This document shows positions 1 to 8,577 of a stretch of 11,777 nt of DNA, piece after piece; positions within the stretch are counted from its first letter, which is position 1, and every line of letters starts with the position of its first letter. Source of the stretch: Gloeophyllum trabeum ATCC 11539 (taxonomy: Eukaryota; Basidiomycota; Agaricomycetes; Gloeophyllales; Gloeophyllaceae). A model generated the notes under the pieces. It was given only the letters and a program-made list of their open reading frames with translations. It did no database searches and was not told the DNA's origin. The position numbers and the translations under genes were made by a program. The stretch is taken from NCBI RefSeq assembly GCF_000344685.1, contig NW_006920419.1:1540088-1551864 (forward strand). Reading direction: 5' to 3'.

Positions 1-2
1 CA

Positions 3-3000
3 GTCAGCCAAGCTGCTCCTCTTCTATGCATTCCAAAGAAAGATGGTCGTTTGAGGACAGTGGTGAATTGCAGACAGCGTAACGACAACACTCTGCATGA
101 CATAACACCATTTCCAGACCAAGATCAGATTCGTATGGACGTTGCGAAGGCTAAATTCCGCTCGAAAATTGACATGTCGGACGCTTACGAACAAATCCGA
201 GTCGAGCCAAAGGACGTATGGAAAACGGCATTCGCCACTATCTACAGTACTTTTCTCAGCTACGTTATGCAGCAAGGCGATACAAACGCGCCGGCTACAT
301 TCCAACGACTTATGACGTTCATATTCTGTGAACTCATTGGAGTGTTTGTACCTGGACTTGTACCTGGACGATATCTTCGTATTTTCGGACTCTATTGAGG
401 ATCATGAAAAACACTTAGGAATGGTATTCGATCATCTCAGGCAGTATCAATTGTATTTGAGTAAAACTAAGTGCAACCTCTATTCGAAGCGAATGGACTG
501 TCTTGGTCATGTAATTGATGATCGTGGACTTCATGTGGACTCAGACAAGATGGCGCGCATATGTGAATGGAGAACGCCTCGTAACTTCAATGAAGTACAG
601 CGGTTCCTAGGCCTTGTGCAGTACCTCGCACACTTTATGCCTGATGTGACAGCCTATACTGGGCCGCTTGCAAGCATGTGTCGAGATAATCGCTCATTTT
701 CTTGGCAACCAATGCATGATAAATGTTTCGAGTCGATCAAAGCAATGGCTTGCAAGGCCCCGATCCTTAAACCTATTGATGTTAAAGTCAATGAGCCTAT
801 ATGGGTTATATGTGATGCATCGGTATCAGGCATTGGAGCCGTATATGGTCAGAGACCGGACTGGCGGACGTGTCACCCTGCTGGATTTATGTCAAAGAAG
901 TTCACTTCGGCACAACAGGCATATCGGACATTCGAACATGAGACCATTGCTATATTGGAAGCTCTATTGAAATGGGAAGACAATTGATTGGTCGCCCTAT
1001 AACCATAGTGACTGATCACAAAGCCCTTGAATTCTTCAAGTCTCAGAAGCGACTATCTCATCGACAGACTAGATGGATGGAGTACTTAAGTCGATTCGAC
1101 TACACTATCCATTATGTTAAGGGCAAATCAAACAAAGTGGCTGACTGCTTTTCGCGTTACTACGAAAGCGATAATGTCAATGATTTGCAACCTGAGGATG
1201 AATATGTTGCTGCAGACAGGCGTCTTGATCCGAATGGAGAAGATTTGCCTCCCATTCGGCTTGAAGAACTTAGAGCTGCCACTGTTGGTCCTGAGTTAAC
1301 AGGAGCCCCATTGCCGAGGCGATCACAGCGTCTTAGAGACTTAGTGACTCAGGAATCTCAAAGCAAGGAAGCTGAGGAGATGGCTCAATCTGTAGTCACT
1401 AAGGTCAAGCCGCCTAAGGAATCTAAGGTACCTTCTGATGATGCACGCACCAATGACGACGATGACGACCCTACTATCGCCAACTCAATAGCGAGTCGTA
1501 AATCACCTCACGAGGTAATCAAAGGTGATCGTCGCATAATGACAGCTATTTCAAATGGATACGCTGAGGATGAAATCTTCTCGAAATTGAATAAGAATAC
1601 TGCCCAAAAGGCATTTGTATTCAAGAACGGGTACATATGGCGCAAACTGCCCGACTCTACGTTCGCGCTATGTATCCCTCGCGTCAAATTTGAGAAGCGT
1701 CATATCAATGAAATCGTGTTAGACCAATGTCATAAGACAATCGGACACTTAGCTGCTCGAACATTCGCATACGTACGTCGTTGGTACTGGTGGCCCAAGA
1801 TGGGAGACCAAGTGGAACAATACTGTGCATTGTGTGGTACTTGTCAGACCACAAAGGACTCACCTAAGTGACCCATGGGACTACTACATTCAATGCCGAT
1901 ACCTACTCACCCATGGGGATCAATCGGTATGGACTTCGTTGGACCTTTCCCGCCGGTTGAAGGATATGATTACCTATGGGTCGTGATATGCCGACTAACA
2001 TCCATGATACATCTGATTCCTATGAGGACCACTGCCAAAGCATCGGACGTAGCTTGGCTATATTATGACCGCATAGTTCGGCTTCATGGGATGCCTGATA
2101 CTATCGTATCAGATCGCAACTCTAAATTCACGGCGAAGTTCTGGCGGGATATGCATAAGCTCCTAGGCACTGGGTTATTAATGTCTACGGCATTCCACCC
2201 TCAAACCGACGGAGCTTCCGAACGATCTATACGAACGGTGTCCCAGATCTTACGCGCGTTAGTTAATGCGAGCCAAACCGACTGGGTTGAGAAAATCCCC
2301 ATGGTTGAATTCGCAATCAATTCTAGTATCAGCAAGAGCATGGGATACGCCCCATTTGAATTGAACTATGGAACTATGCCGCGTATTGCCACCACATTGG
2401 ACCCTGAGCCAGTCATGCCAGGCGTTCGACAATCCGCCAAACGCGCACTGTTGAACTTAGCGCATGCGCACGATGCAATCATTGAGAGTCGTGTTATTCA
2501 ATCTCATTACGCCAATCAATGACATCGACCTGATGAGGCAATTACCCCAGGTGATCTAGTGTATTTGTCCACGGAGAATCTTAATTTACCTAAGGGTCGG
2601 GCTCGGAAGTTGATGCCCCGATTCATTGGTCCTTATGAAGTTGAGGAGAGCGACCCCGCTGAATCTACCTACAAACTTAAATTACCGCCCGAACTGGCGA
2701 AGAGACGTATTCACCCTACGTTTCATGTGAGCAGGCTTAGACGACATGAAGGGAACGTCGATAATCTATTCCCTCATCGTGAATCCTACACTGCATATGA
2801 CTTCAGAGAGCCGAAAGACGTTGAATGGCTCGTCGAGGAAATTATGGCTCATCGATGGAATAAAAATGCGCTACAGCTACTTGTACGATGGCAAATAGGA
2901 GAGGCTACATGGGAGCCATTATCCTCTTGCAATGAACTCGAGGCACTAGATCATTATTTGGAGCTACAAGGCGTCAAACGGCCCGAGGAGTTACCCCGGA

Positions 3001-3032
3001 AAGGCGCCGGCGAAAGGCACGCACGTCGCTGA
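3..3032 (+). pseudogene. pol: Ty3/gypsy chromovirus pol (RT-RNase H-integrase-chromodomain), 5'-truncated by the window and decayed
   Basis: Copies retroelement RNA into DNA and integrates it. The reading frame is open from base 3 (APLLCIPKKDGRLRTVVNC, RT fingers). In order: RT motif A IDMSDAYEQI (~165-195), motif B QQGDTNAPATFQRLM, motif C YLDDIFVFSDS (~364-396), connection and thumb, RNase H (CDASVSGIGA, FEHETIAI, VTDHKALEFF), an acidic linker, integrase zinc finger (H-x4-H and C-x2-C, ~1730-1850), catalytic MDFVGP, SDRNSKF and TDGASE with D-x35-E spacing, GPY module (RFIGPYEV), and a chromodomain-like tail (WLVEEIMAH, ATWEPLSS). Lesions: frame 3 passes to frame 1 near 346-369, then back to frame 3 near 982-984 (one base apparently lost). 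In-frame TGA codons lie at 1869-1871 and 2520-2522. The true stop is at 3030-3032. No gag or protease is visible; they would lie upstream. Family assignment is secure; clade within chromoviruses is inferred. This copy cannot make a full-length product without recoding. Confidence 0.93.
346..369 (+). repeat. 12-bp perfect tandem duplication at the RT catalytic motif
   Basis: TTGTACCTGGAC occurs twice in a row at 346-357 and 358-369, exactly where the RT frame changes and immediately before the codons for the second catalytic aspartate pair (YLDD). The duplication itself adds four codons and keeps the frame. The observed shift therefore needs an additional small insertion or deletion close by. 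It reads as local slippage damage in a dead element. Confidence 0.8.
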
Positions 3033-3091
3033 CTAATGAGCGCCTACTCGTCAGCGCTACTCGGCAACTCCCGCCAGTGCACGAACAATAG

Positions 3092-4024
3092 CGTGGCGGG
3101 ATACAAAGCGGAGTTCAAAGTCACTTGAACTCGAACACCGACCTTCTGCTTGCTACTCAACATCTTGCTGTCATGTATCGCCGTAACCCTATGCCCGCCG
3201 CTATCGTCAAACGAGGCGCCAACCTCCCGACTACCTTGGAGGCTTGCCATCAGCGCATCGCTCAGCTCGAGGAGACCAATTATATTCAGTTCGTCACGCT
3301 TGAAAACACGCACGGCGACCTCGAAGAGGCTCGTCACTCGATCCACCTATGCCGGCGCCGCTATCAGTACAATACCCAGCACCAAGATATTCAGTGCTGC
3401 GAGGAGGGACACGACTCAAATAGCGGCCCCGCAGGAACTCAGGAGGGAAGAGGTTTCGTGAGCCCGACGGGGGATTCAACAAGCCCGAGCACCGCTACCA
3501 CCGAGGGCGCAAAGACCATGCCCTCTGCGCCGCCGGCCTCAACCGCTGACCAGCCAGCTATAGCGGCTGCAGTGAGTGACCAGGCCGTCACGATCATGCC
3601 GAGCTCATTCTACGAGGCCCCTACCACTGCCGCCTTTGTCGAGCCCGTCAAAAAACGGCCGGAGATGGCGCCCCAAGGGTTCCAGAAGGGCCAGACCGAC
3701 ACCATTGCATCGCGCGCACGTTGGTGGCATTATTTGCAGCGTGCCGGAGGGAAGCTCGAGGACACGGACGTGTTCATTAATGCGACCTTGCACATCATTG
3801 CGTCGGGACGGTACAAGGCCGCCATCAATGAGGGCAAGGTCGAGAAGGCCCCGGCTAGATCATCGCCCGACTTCGAGGGCAACCCCACCGACGAGGAGCA
3901 AATCATCAAGTACCTCGCCGGCTGTGGCATATGGACCCAAGGGAGACACTACGAGGCTGCCATTGAGCTCGCGGAGTTGCGTGGAGTCAAGGGTGCACCG
4001 ACACCGGACCCTTTTGCCGACTAG
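3092..4024 (+). CDS. Unrecognised extra ORF between pol and the 3' LTR of the gypsy element
   Basis: I do not recognise this protein. The frame is open from after a TAG at 3089-3091 to the TAG at 4022-4024. The first ATG is at 3173 (MYRRNPMPAA), giving 283 residues. Visible parts: an N-terminal helical stretch rich in E, L and R (LEACHQRIAQLEETN onward, ~3230-3400) that could form a coiled coil; a low-complexity Ser/Thr/Ala/Pro linker (~3460-3650); and a compact C-terminal segment with SRARWWHYLQRAGG, DVFINATLHII and IKYLAGCGIW (~3700-3950). No zinc knuckle, protease motif, signal peptide or membrane segment is evident. It lies about 60-140 bp after pol, on the same strand and upstream of the purine tract, so it is probably an accessory ORF of the same element. 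It is uninterrupted while pol is broken. It could instead be unrelated captured sequence, or a relocated structural (gag-like) region. Coding status is likely but unproven. Confidence 0.55.
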   Translation, partial: RGGIQSGVQSHLNSNTDLLLATQHLAVMYRRNPMPAAIVKRGANLPTTLEACHQRIAQLEETNYIQFVTLENTHGDLEEARHSIHLCRRRYQYNTQHQDIQCCEEGHDSNSGPAGTQEGRGFVSPTGDSTSPSTATTEGAKTMPSAPPASTADQPAIAAAVSDQAVTIMPSSFYEAPTTAAFVEPVKKRPEMAPQGFQKGQTDTIASRARWWHYLQRAGGKLEDTDVFINATLHIIASGRYKAAINEGKVEKAPARSSPDFEGNPTDEEQIIKYLAGCGIWTQGRHYEAAIELAELRGVKGAPTPDPFAD

Positions 4025-4340
4025 TGGGGAGTACGGACGCTGCGTGCCCCCCCCTCGTCGCTGTCGTCGCCGCCGTCTTGCGTCCGTGCTATTATTTGGA
4101 CTTTAACAATTTTTATATCGCACTATCGAATTGTTATGACTCCGCGGCATCACTATGTAATATGACCACTCCTCCCGCCGCATATCCAAATCGCATTGTA
4201 TGATGATCATCGCTATGGACGCTACCCCGAGTCGCGATGTAAATGACCATTGAGTCTCGGACCATATTATAATCTATTTCCATACAAAGATAATACCATT
4301 ATATCGCTCCCCATTGTCATCGGAGACAATGTCTCGCTCT
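4025..4340. other. Non-coding 3' internal region of the gypsy element
   Basis: No convincing ORF. The sequence turns from GC-rich to AT-rich after the TAG at 4022-4024. It holds one short dyad, CATTGTC (4312-4318) and GACAATG (4325-4331) with a 6-base loop, immediately before the purine tract. Otherwise it looks like untranslated sequence leading to the 3' LTR. Confidence 0.6.
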
Positions 4341-4352
4341 AAGTGGGGAGGG
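4341..4352 (+). other. Polypurine tract (plus-strand primer site)
   Basis: AAGTGGGGAGGG directly precedes TGTAAGG at 4353. A purine run ending at an LTR that starts TGT is the usual plus-strand priming site of Ty3/gypsy elements. Its position downstream of pol on the same strand fits. The single T is tolerated in such tracts. Confidence 0.7.
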
Positions 4353-4566
4353 TGTAAGGTGGGCGCCACCGAGTGGCGCCGAGTTTGGACATGTTTGGTT
4401 ACTGAGTGATAGATGGTCGGATTGGGCAGGCGGATCGTTAGACAACAACTACCTCTGAATCTGCTTAGCTCAATTACCTATCTTGTATCTCTCGCAATAA
4501 GACGAGGTTCCGTTTATTGGTGTGTGTGTGATACAAGCTAACTGTACTGACTACGGAGATTCTACA
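4353..4566 (+). repeat. Probable 3' LTR of the gypsy element (3' limit uncertain: 4566 or 4598)
   Basis: Starts TGTAAGGTGG right after the purine tract. TCTACA at 4561-4566 gives matching TGTA...TACA ends and a 214-bp LTR. A second possible end is AATAACA at 4598 (246 bp); it is followed by TCAGAGCTAG, which resembles the ATCAGAGC core of an initiator-Met tRNA primer site. Inside are a perfect hairpin at 4362-4380, CAATAAGACG (a possible polyadenylation region) and a short GT run near 4520-4530. The 5' LTR is outside the window, so the ends cannot be confirmed by comparison. Confidence 0.6.
4362..4380. repeat. Perfect 8-bp-arm hairpin near the LTR 5' end
   Basis: GGCGCCAC CGA GTGGCGCC: 8-bp perfect arms with a 3-base loop, starting 9 bases inside the presumed LTR start. 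It could form a stable stem in RNA or bind a dimeric protein. Confidence 0.75.
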
Positions 4567-4661
4567 TCCAGACGCCCTCCTGTCCCTGCAGAATAACATC
4601 AGAGCTAGAGATCCACCGCCGCCTCGCCGCCTTTGTGGTTCTAAGCGGCGACCAGCTATCC

Positions 4662-5330
4662 TTACACTTCCCAAAGGACCCGGAACGCAGATCCGGATGA
4701 ACCGACACCATCCTGTATTACAAGTATCCCGGTGGTGGTGCTGTATATGATGGGTAGTGTGAGGTGTGGAGGGGCAACGTATGCGAGATAGATGAGTGCA
4801 CGGACGAAAGCGGGCGACAGCGTGCGTAACACCTGAGCAGATAGCGACAAACAAAGCACAAAGAGGGAAGAGCACCGGGGATACAAAGGGGAGGCGCGGC
4901 AGGAGGCACGCCGACTGAGATTTGTTTTCAGCGGAAGGATAATGGGTCGCCGCATGACAGCTTCGAGACGTAATGAACTGCGTAGGCCTTCCCAGCCAGC
5001 TTCAACTGACCCACGAGGACCGCCACTCGTCCTTCCTTTACTCGAGGTACGCTGCTGATGCTCTCCAGGGCTCTGGACGGCGGCTGATTCTGTCGCAAGG
5101 GCGCGTGCCTTCTCGACGTAGACGCGCACCTGCTTCAGTCGATCTTCCGGGTCCTCGGGTGGCATTGTCTGTGTGCTTTGTACATAGTGGATGACTTCCC
5201 GTAACGTTAAATCCCTAAATTTCAGTTGTAAATCCCTAAAATCCTCGCCCGATGTGATTGTGCCGAGCTGCCGCATTGTCACGCTCTCCATGGTAATGTT
5301 TTGTCGATGGAGGTTGTCAAGCAAAGGCAT
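4662..5330 (-). CDS. Unrecognised minus-strand ORF; only the N-terminal ~115 residues look protein-like
   Basis: I do not recognise it. It reads from ATG at 5330-5328 for 222 residues. The first part (MPLLDNLHRQNITMESVTMR onward) is polar and helix-prone, with a repeated FRDLQL / FRDLTL phrase and LREVIHYVQ, followed by a charged segment (DPEDRLKQVRVYVEKARALATE). Beyond about residue 115 (below about 4985) the sequence becomes Ser/Arg/Leu-rich and overlaps repeat copy A, so this part is probably not a natural protein end. The true gene may have been truncated, or an exon may end earlier. The FRDLTLREVI-encoding DNA recurs in inverted orientation at 8578-8624 across the pogo element. Likely a gene fragment or a piece of another mobile element. 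Confidence 0.3.
   Translation of the reverse strand: MPLLDNLHRQNITMESVTMRQLGTITSGEDFRDLQLKFRDLTLREVIHYVQSTQTMPPEDPEDRLKQVRVYVEKARALATESAAVQSPGEHQQRTSSKGRTSGGPRGSVEAGWEGLRSSLRLEAVMRRPIILPLKTNLSRRASCRASPLYPRCSSLFVLCLSLSAQVLRTLSPAFVRALIYLAYVAPPHLTLPIIYSTTTGILVIQDGVGSSGSAFRVLWEV
4715..4893. repeat. Diverged repeat, copy A (colinear with 10122-10282)
   Basis: Shares an ordered series of short blocks with 10122-10282 in the same orientation: GTATTACAAGTATCC against GTATTATAAGTATCC, GTGGTGG, CTGTATA, GCGACAGCGT with nearby CGTAA, CGACAAA, and AAAGGGGAGG. Gaps and substitutions lie between blocks. Order and orientation are preserved over about 170 bp, so common origin is more likely than chance. The nature of the repeat (old LTR, short non-autonomous element or duplicated gene end) is not clear. 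Confidence 0.55.
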
Positions 5331-5520
5331 CCCTTAATCCTGCATTCTGTGGAGGGGTCAGGACCCCTCTGTAGTCTGCTCGACGTCTCTAAAGCCTCGC
5401 TTAGCGTCGGCTAACACTCCGTCCTCATAAATATTACCATATGTGGCAGGTACTTGGTTCTTTTCCTTCCTGCAGCTCGCGGCGGCAAAAATCGTTGCGG
5501 TTTGACGATGAAATCATTTA
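5331..5520. other. Left flank of the pogo-like transposon, no gene seen
   Basis: Contains a dyad with 8-bp arms, GAGGGGTC AG GACCCCTC (5352-5369). No ORF of note. It ends in the TA (5519-5520) next to the transposon terminus. Confidence 0.5.
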
Positions 5521-5545
5521 CAGTCATGACCCGGTCCTTTACACA
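5521..5545. repeat. Left terminal inverted repeat of the pogo-like element
   Basis: Begins CAGTCATGACCCGGTCC. It pairs with 8504-8528 at 24 of 25 positions (G/C difference at base 8). It carries one copy of the 13-bp GTCCTTTACACAG motif, completed at 5546, and abuts TA at 5519-5520. Confidence 0.95.
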
Positions 5546-5548
5546 GTG

Positions 5549-5765
5549 AATTTTTAAGGTGATATTGTGGTATACTGGCGTAGAAATTGTAAAACTTTTT
5601 GTGACAGATACATTCTAAAGTATACTAAGATGTACTTTACCAATTTTACAGCAGGATGTTGGGTATTCACTGCTGTAGGAATATTTTCGACAAGCAGGCT
5701 GTTTTGCGCCCGCCCTAGTCCTTTACACAGCAATGTCACGCTGTGTCACGTATGTGTGACAGATG
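5549..5765. other. Left subterminal non-coding part of the pogo-like element
   Basis: AT-rich, with no gene. It holds the internal binding-motif copy at 5718-5730, followed by a cluster of TGTCAC-type words (GTCACGCTGTGTCACG, then GTGTGACA, ~5735-5762) just past the transposase stop codon. Confidence 0.5.
5718..5730 (+). repeat. Internal copy of the transposase-binding motif, left end
   Basis: GTCCTTTACACAG, identical to 5534-5546 and in the same orientation, 184 bp further in. Pogo and Tigger elements carry repeated terminal motifs near each end that bind the transposase; this fits that layout. Confidence 0.75.
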
Positions 5766-7991
5766 CTAATCGTCCTCGTCCTCGCTCCCGGTGGCGTCTC
5801 CCTCACTGACATCTGCTAGTGCGTTTGACTGCGCGTTAAGCTTGGGCTTTGCTTTAGCCTTCTCTAGTGGTCCCCGCGAAGGTTTCTTGAGCTGAATCCT
5901 CCTCTTCTCCCGTCTGGCCTTCTCACTTTCGGCTTTGTATTCGGCGAGTCTCTTCCGATACTCAGCCGTCTTAGCGTCGTTTCTGGCCTTCCGTGCGTCC
6001 TCTTCATTTCTCCATTCTGCCATCTGCAGCTGATATTCATCCCGAGCCTGTTTCCGTGCCTCCTTCTCGTCTGCTATGGCATCAAGCAGGCGGTCCCGTT
6101 CCTTCACCTTCTCAATGAAGTCATCGTTAGTGAGTACCTTCGGCATTCCATCACCCATCAACTTGAACCCCTTCCCCTTAGCTTTCTTCTCTTTCTGGGC
6201 CTGGAGTTCTGCCCGTACTCGGGAGAGGTATTGAGTGTGCAGCACAGCTGCTGCCTGTAAACTGAGCACATGCTGCTTATGGGCTTCAGCACGTGCTTCA
6301 CTGGCTTGGAGAGCGAGTTGAAGCAACCGCTCTCGCTCTGTTTGAGGCTCCGCATCCAGCAGGACTTGATATGGTGAGTGTCCCTGATGTCTGATGGGTG
6401 AGACTGGGCAAATCGGGAGCTGAGGGAGTTCCTGGTCAGATCGGACTGGAGATGAAGTGACGAGGAACTGAGCTGAGGACTCCTCAAGTTTGGTGAGTGC
6501 TTCTCGTATGGGTGTCATTGTGAGGCCAGGTTGGTTGACTCCAGCTGAACCATCTTTGGCTGGAGCAGTTGCTGCTCGGATCAGTTTGCTGACTGCGTGA
6601 ATGGGAGTTGCAGGGGCAATGGGTAAGATGGGCTGAGTTGATGTCTCCAGGCTTGGAGCCATCATCTCTGGGGTGATGACCTTGGGATTGAATGGGGCAA
6701 CACCAGTCTTGCAAAAAGCTGTCCTGACAAGTTCTTGAGTCAAGGCATGCAGGTGAGCATTCCCGTAGACCAGGAGGAAGTTTTCTTTAGTGACCTTCCT
6801 CCCTTTCTGTCGCTCCCACTTTGCCTGCTCTTCATTCCAGCAGTCCTTCAAAAGACTGAAGAATGCCACATCGAGGCCCTGGAGGCAGTGAGTGCTGTGT
6901 GAAGGTAGGCAAAGAACACGGATATTGTGGCATCAAGCATACTCAAGAAACCCCCTTGTATAGTGGGAGTTGTGGCCATCAACGAGGAGGAGTGTTGCTC
7001 AGCCGTTGGCCTTCTGCCAAGTAGCACGATCAAAGAGCTCCATCCACAGGACACCAATTTCCCCGTTGGTCCATCCCTTCTTTGAATAGCCAAGTCTGTA
7101 TAAAATTTGTATTAGAAACTGATGCTGGGGAATATACATATAGAAGGGAGCATATGATGCATTTGTTGGGTTATCCTGACACCAATTGGACTGGAAGCAA
7201 GACCCCTTGAAAATGACAGTTGGGGATGGCTTGTCTGAGGACCCATCAGCACAAATAGTGACAATGACTGTAACATTCTCCCGGTTCCCATCTCGTTGTT
7301 CATGCTGAACCTTTTTACCTCTCCCACCAATAGCACGCTCATTTGACTGCCCAAGACCAGACTGAAATCCTGACTCATCAACGCCATATGTGTTCTCATC
7401 GAGAATTGGCCACCCATAATCGCCAGTTGTCTGAAGCTCCTCTAGAAGTCGGTAGTACTCGGCTGTCGCATGGGGATTAACAGCTCGGGCACGGGAGGCA
7501 TCAAGCGCATGGGGCTTATACATTGCAAGCCAGTCACTATGCTTCTCCACGAAACGGTGAGTCCAGTTATCTCCGAGACCCTCGGGGCGCCAGCTGTCAC
7601 CGTATTTCGCCTGGCAGATCTCATTGACATGCTCACAAAGTCGTCGATGGCTGAGTGGAAACCCCCGGGCAGCAACCTATTGAACATATGCAATGACTTG
7701 GTCAACTTCAGCCGGAGTCAGCCAGCTCTTGCTGGCATTGAATTCGGCGAGTCTCCAGCCGCCATTCACCAGGTTACTGAGCGTCTTGTGATTGAGTGTC
7801 ACAGTATGGCCAGTCTCTTCAAAATACACCTGTAAAGTCTCCTCACAAATAGTGCGGAGACTCTTCTTCTTCTCCGGGTCTGTCTTGTCCAATTCCGCGC
7901 GATAGCTGTCAATGGCACGATCCATGACGGGATCATGCTCCTCCCGCGCGAGTTGAGCCTTTCGGGACTGAGACTGAGGTCTTCCCACCAT
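5766..7991 (-). pseudogene. Pogo-family transposase (CENP-B-type HTH plus DDE domain) with three in-frame stops
   Basis: Catalyses cut-and-paste transposition at TA sites. One frame runs from ATG 7991 to TAG 5768-5766, 741 codons. N-terminal helical DNA-binding region (~residues 40-85), then a CENP-B-like HTH with LTPAEVDQVIAYV and FPLSHRRL (~90-140). The DDE domain has catalytic D205 in YGVDESGF, D338 in LLLVDGHNSH and D374 in LQGLDVAFF, giving D-x35-D. A segment with KTGVAPFNPKVITPEMMAPS follows (~425-445). The C-terminus is a long Lys/Arg/Glu-rich, probably coiled-coil region (~580-710) ending in an acidic SEDEDD tail. Stops: TAG at 7679-7677 (codon 105, inside the HTH), TGA at 7001-6999 (331) and TGA at 6935-6933 (353). 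No frameshift is needed, so decay is by point change. It is the element's only gene. Family call is secure; whether any cell makes a partial product is unknown. Confidence 0.93.
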
Positions 7992-8484
7992 GAGGGACTA
8001 GGCAGCAGCAAGGAGCTCGGGGAATATGATGGCTTGCGAGGAGGGCAGCGCGTCCTCGCTCGGTCGCCATCACTCTCCCGACGCTCCCGTATATTGCGAG
8101 GCGCTTCTCAGCGTTAGCGAGACGCGTGGCGCGGGTGGCTGTGCTGATCACGCCCACTCGCCGGACTCATCAACTGCGTTGGACAATGATTCGAGCATAC
8201 CGATAGAACAACTGCACGTTTCGCCATGAGTAAGGGATCAAAATATTTGTATATGCGTACAGAATCTTCTGCAACTTGAACTACTAAAAACGGTACTGTC
8301 GTTGTCGAGTAATAGGTGCTACAATATTCAGGTTGAGCGAAATTTGGAAAAGAAAGATTATTATTTTTTTAGATTCACACTAGAATGCAACGAAATTGAC
8401 ATGAAAAGATACAGCATAGGTGTATTCAATCTACCAAGGTACAAATTGTCTGGAAAGCAACGGGTGAACACCCCCAAAAAGGCA
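7992..8484. other. Transposase 5' leader and right subterminal region
   Basis: No gene recognised. The part next to the transposase ATG (7992-8230) is GC-rich, while 8230-8470 is AT-rich with a T run near 8364-8372. It should contain the transposase promoter (minus strand), but no clear TATA element could be fixed. Short ORFs here read in several frames and show no recognisable motif. Confidence 0.45.
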
Positions 8485-8515
8485 CTGTGTAAAGGACCGG
8501 TGTTGTGTAAAGGAC
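8485..8515 (-). repeat. Two adjacent transposase-binding motif copies, right end
   Basis: CTGTGTAAAGGAC at 8485-8497 (exact reverse complement of GTCCTTTACACAG) and TTGTGTAAAGGAC at 8503-8515 (one mismatch). The shared GTGTAAAGGACCGG word recurs with an 18-bp period. The outer copy belongs to the terminal repeat. Confidence 0.8.
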
Positions 8516-8528
8516 CGGGTGATGACTG
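8504..8528. repeat. Right terminal inverted repeat of the pogo-like element
   Basis: Inverted counterpart of 5521-5545 with a single mismatch, ending GGGTGATGACTG and followed by TA at 8529-8530. Confidence 0.95.
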
Positions 8529-8577
8529 TATCCCATCAAAATCGATCACTCAGTGTGACCACCTCGCTGACAACGCC

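Larger units (their letters stand above)
5521..8528 (-). mobile_element. Complete pogo-like (Tc1/mariner superfamily) DNA transposon, 3008 bp
   Basis: Both ends are visible. The left end begins CAGTCATGACCCGGTCC at 5521 and the right end is its inverted counterpart finishing at 8528; the first 25 bases match with one mismatch. A TA dinucleotide adjoins each end (5519-5520 and 8529-8530), as expected from TA target duplication in this superfamily. The element holds one transposase gene on the minus strand with CENP-B/pogo-type architecture and three catalytic aspartates. A 13-bp word, GTCCTTTACACAG, is repeated at each end. The terminal repeats are well preserved while the transposase has three stops, so this copy is non-autonomous but could still be mobilised by a functional relative. 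That last point is inference. Confidence 0.93.

Noticed and set aside
24..305. Minus-strand ORF of 93 codons opposite reverse transcriptase
   Set aside because: Antisense shadow of a clear RT domain.
3576..4106. Overlapping + strand ORF of 176 codons inside the extra retroelement ORF
   Set aside because: Arg/Ser/Pro-rich composition typical of a shadow frame in GC-rich DNA; the longer 3092-4024 frame is more protein-like.
4511..4532. Short GT microsatellite in the LTR
   Set aside because: Only a few units; too short to be noteworthy.
5352..5369. GAGGGGTC/GACCCCTC dyad as a transposon end
   Set aside because: It lies outside the pogo boundary and has no partner; the TA-flanked termini at 5521 and 8528 explain the element fully.
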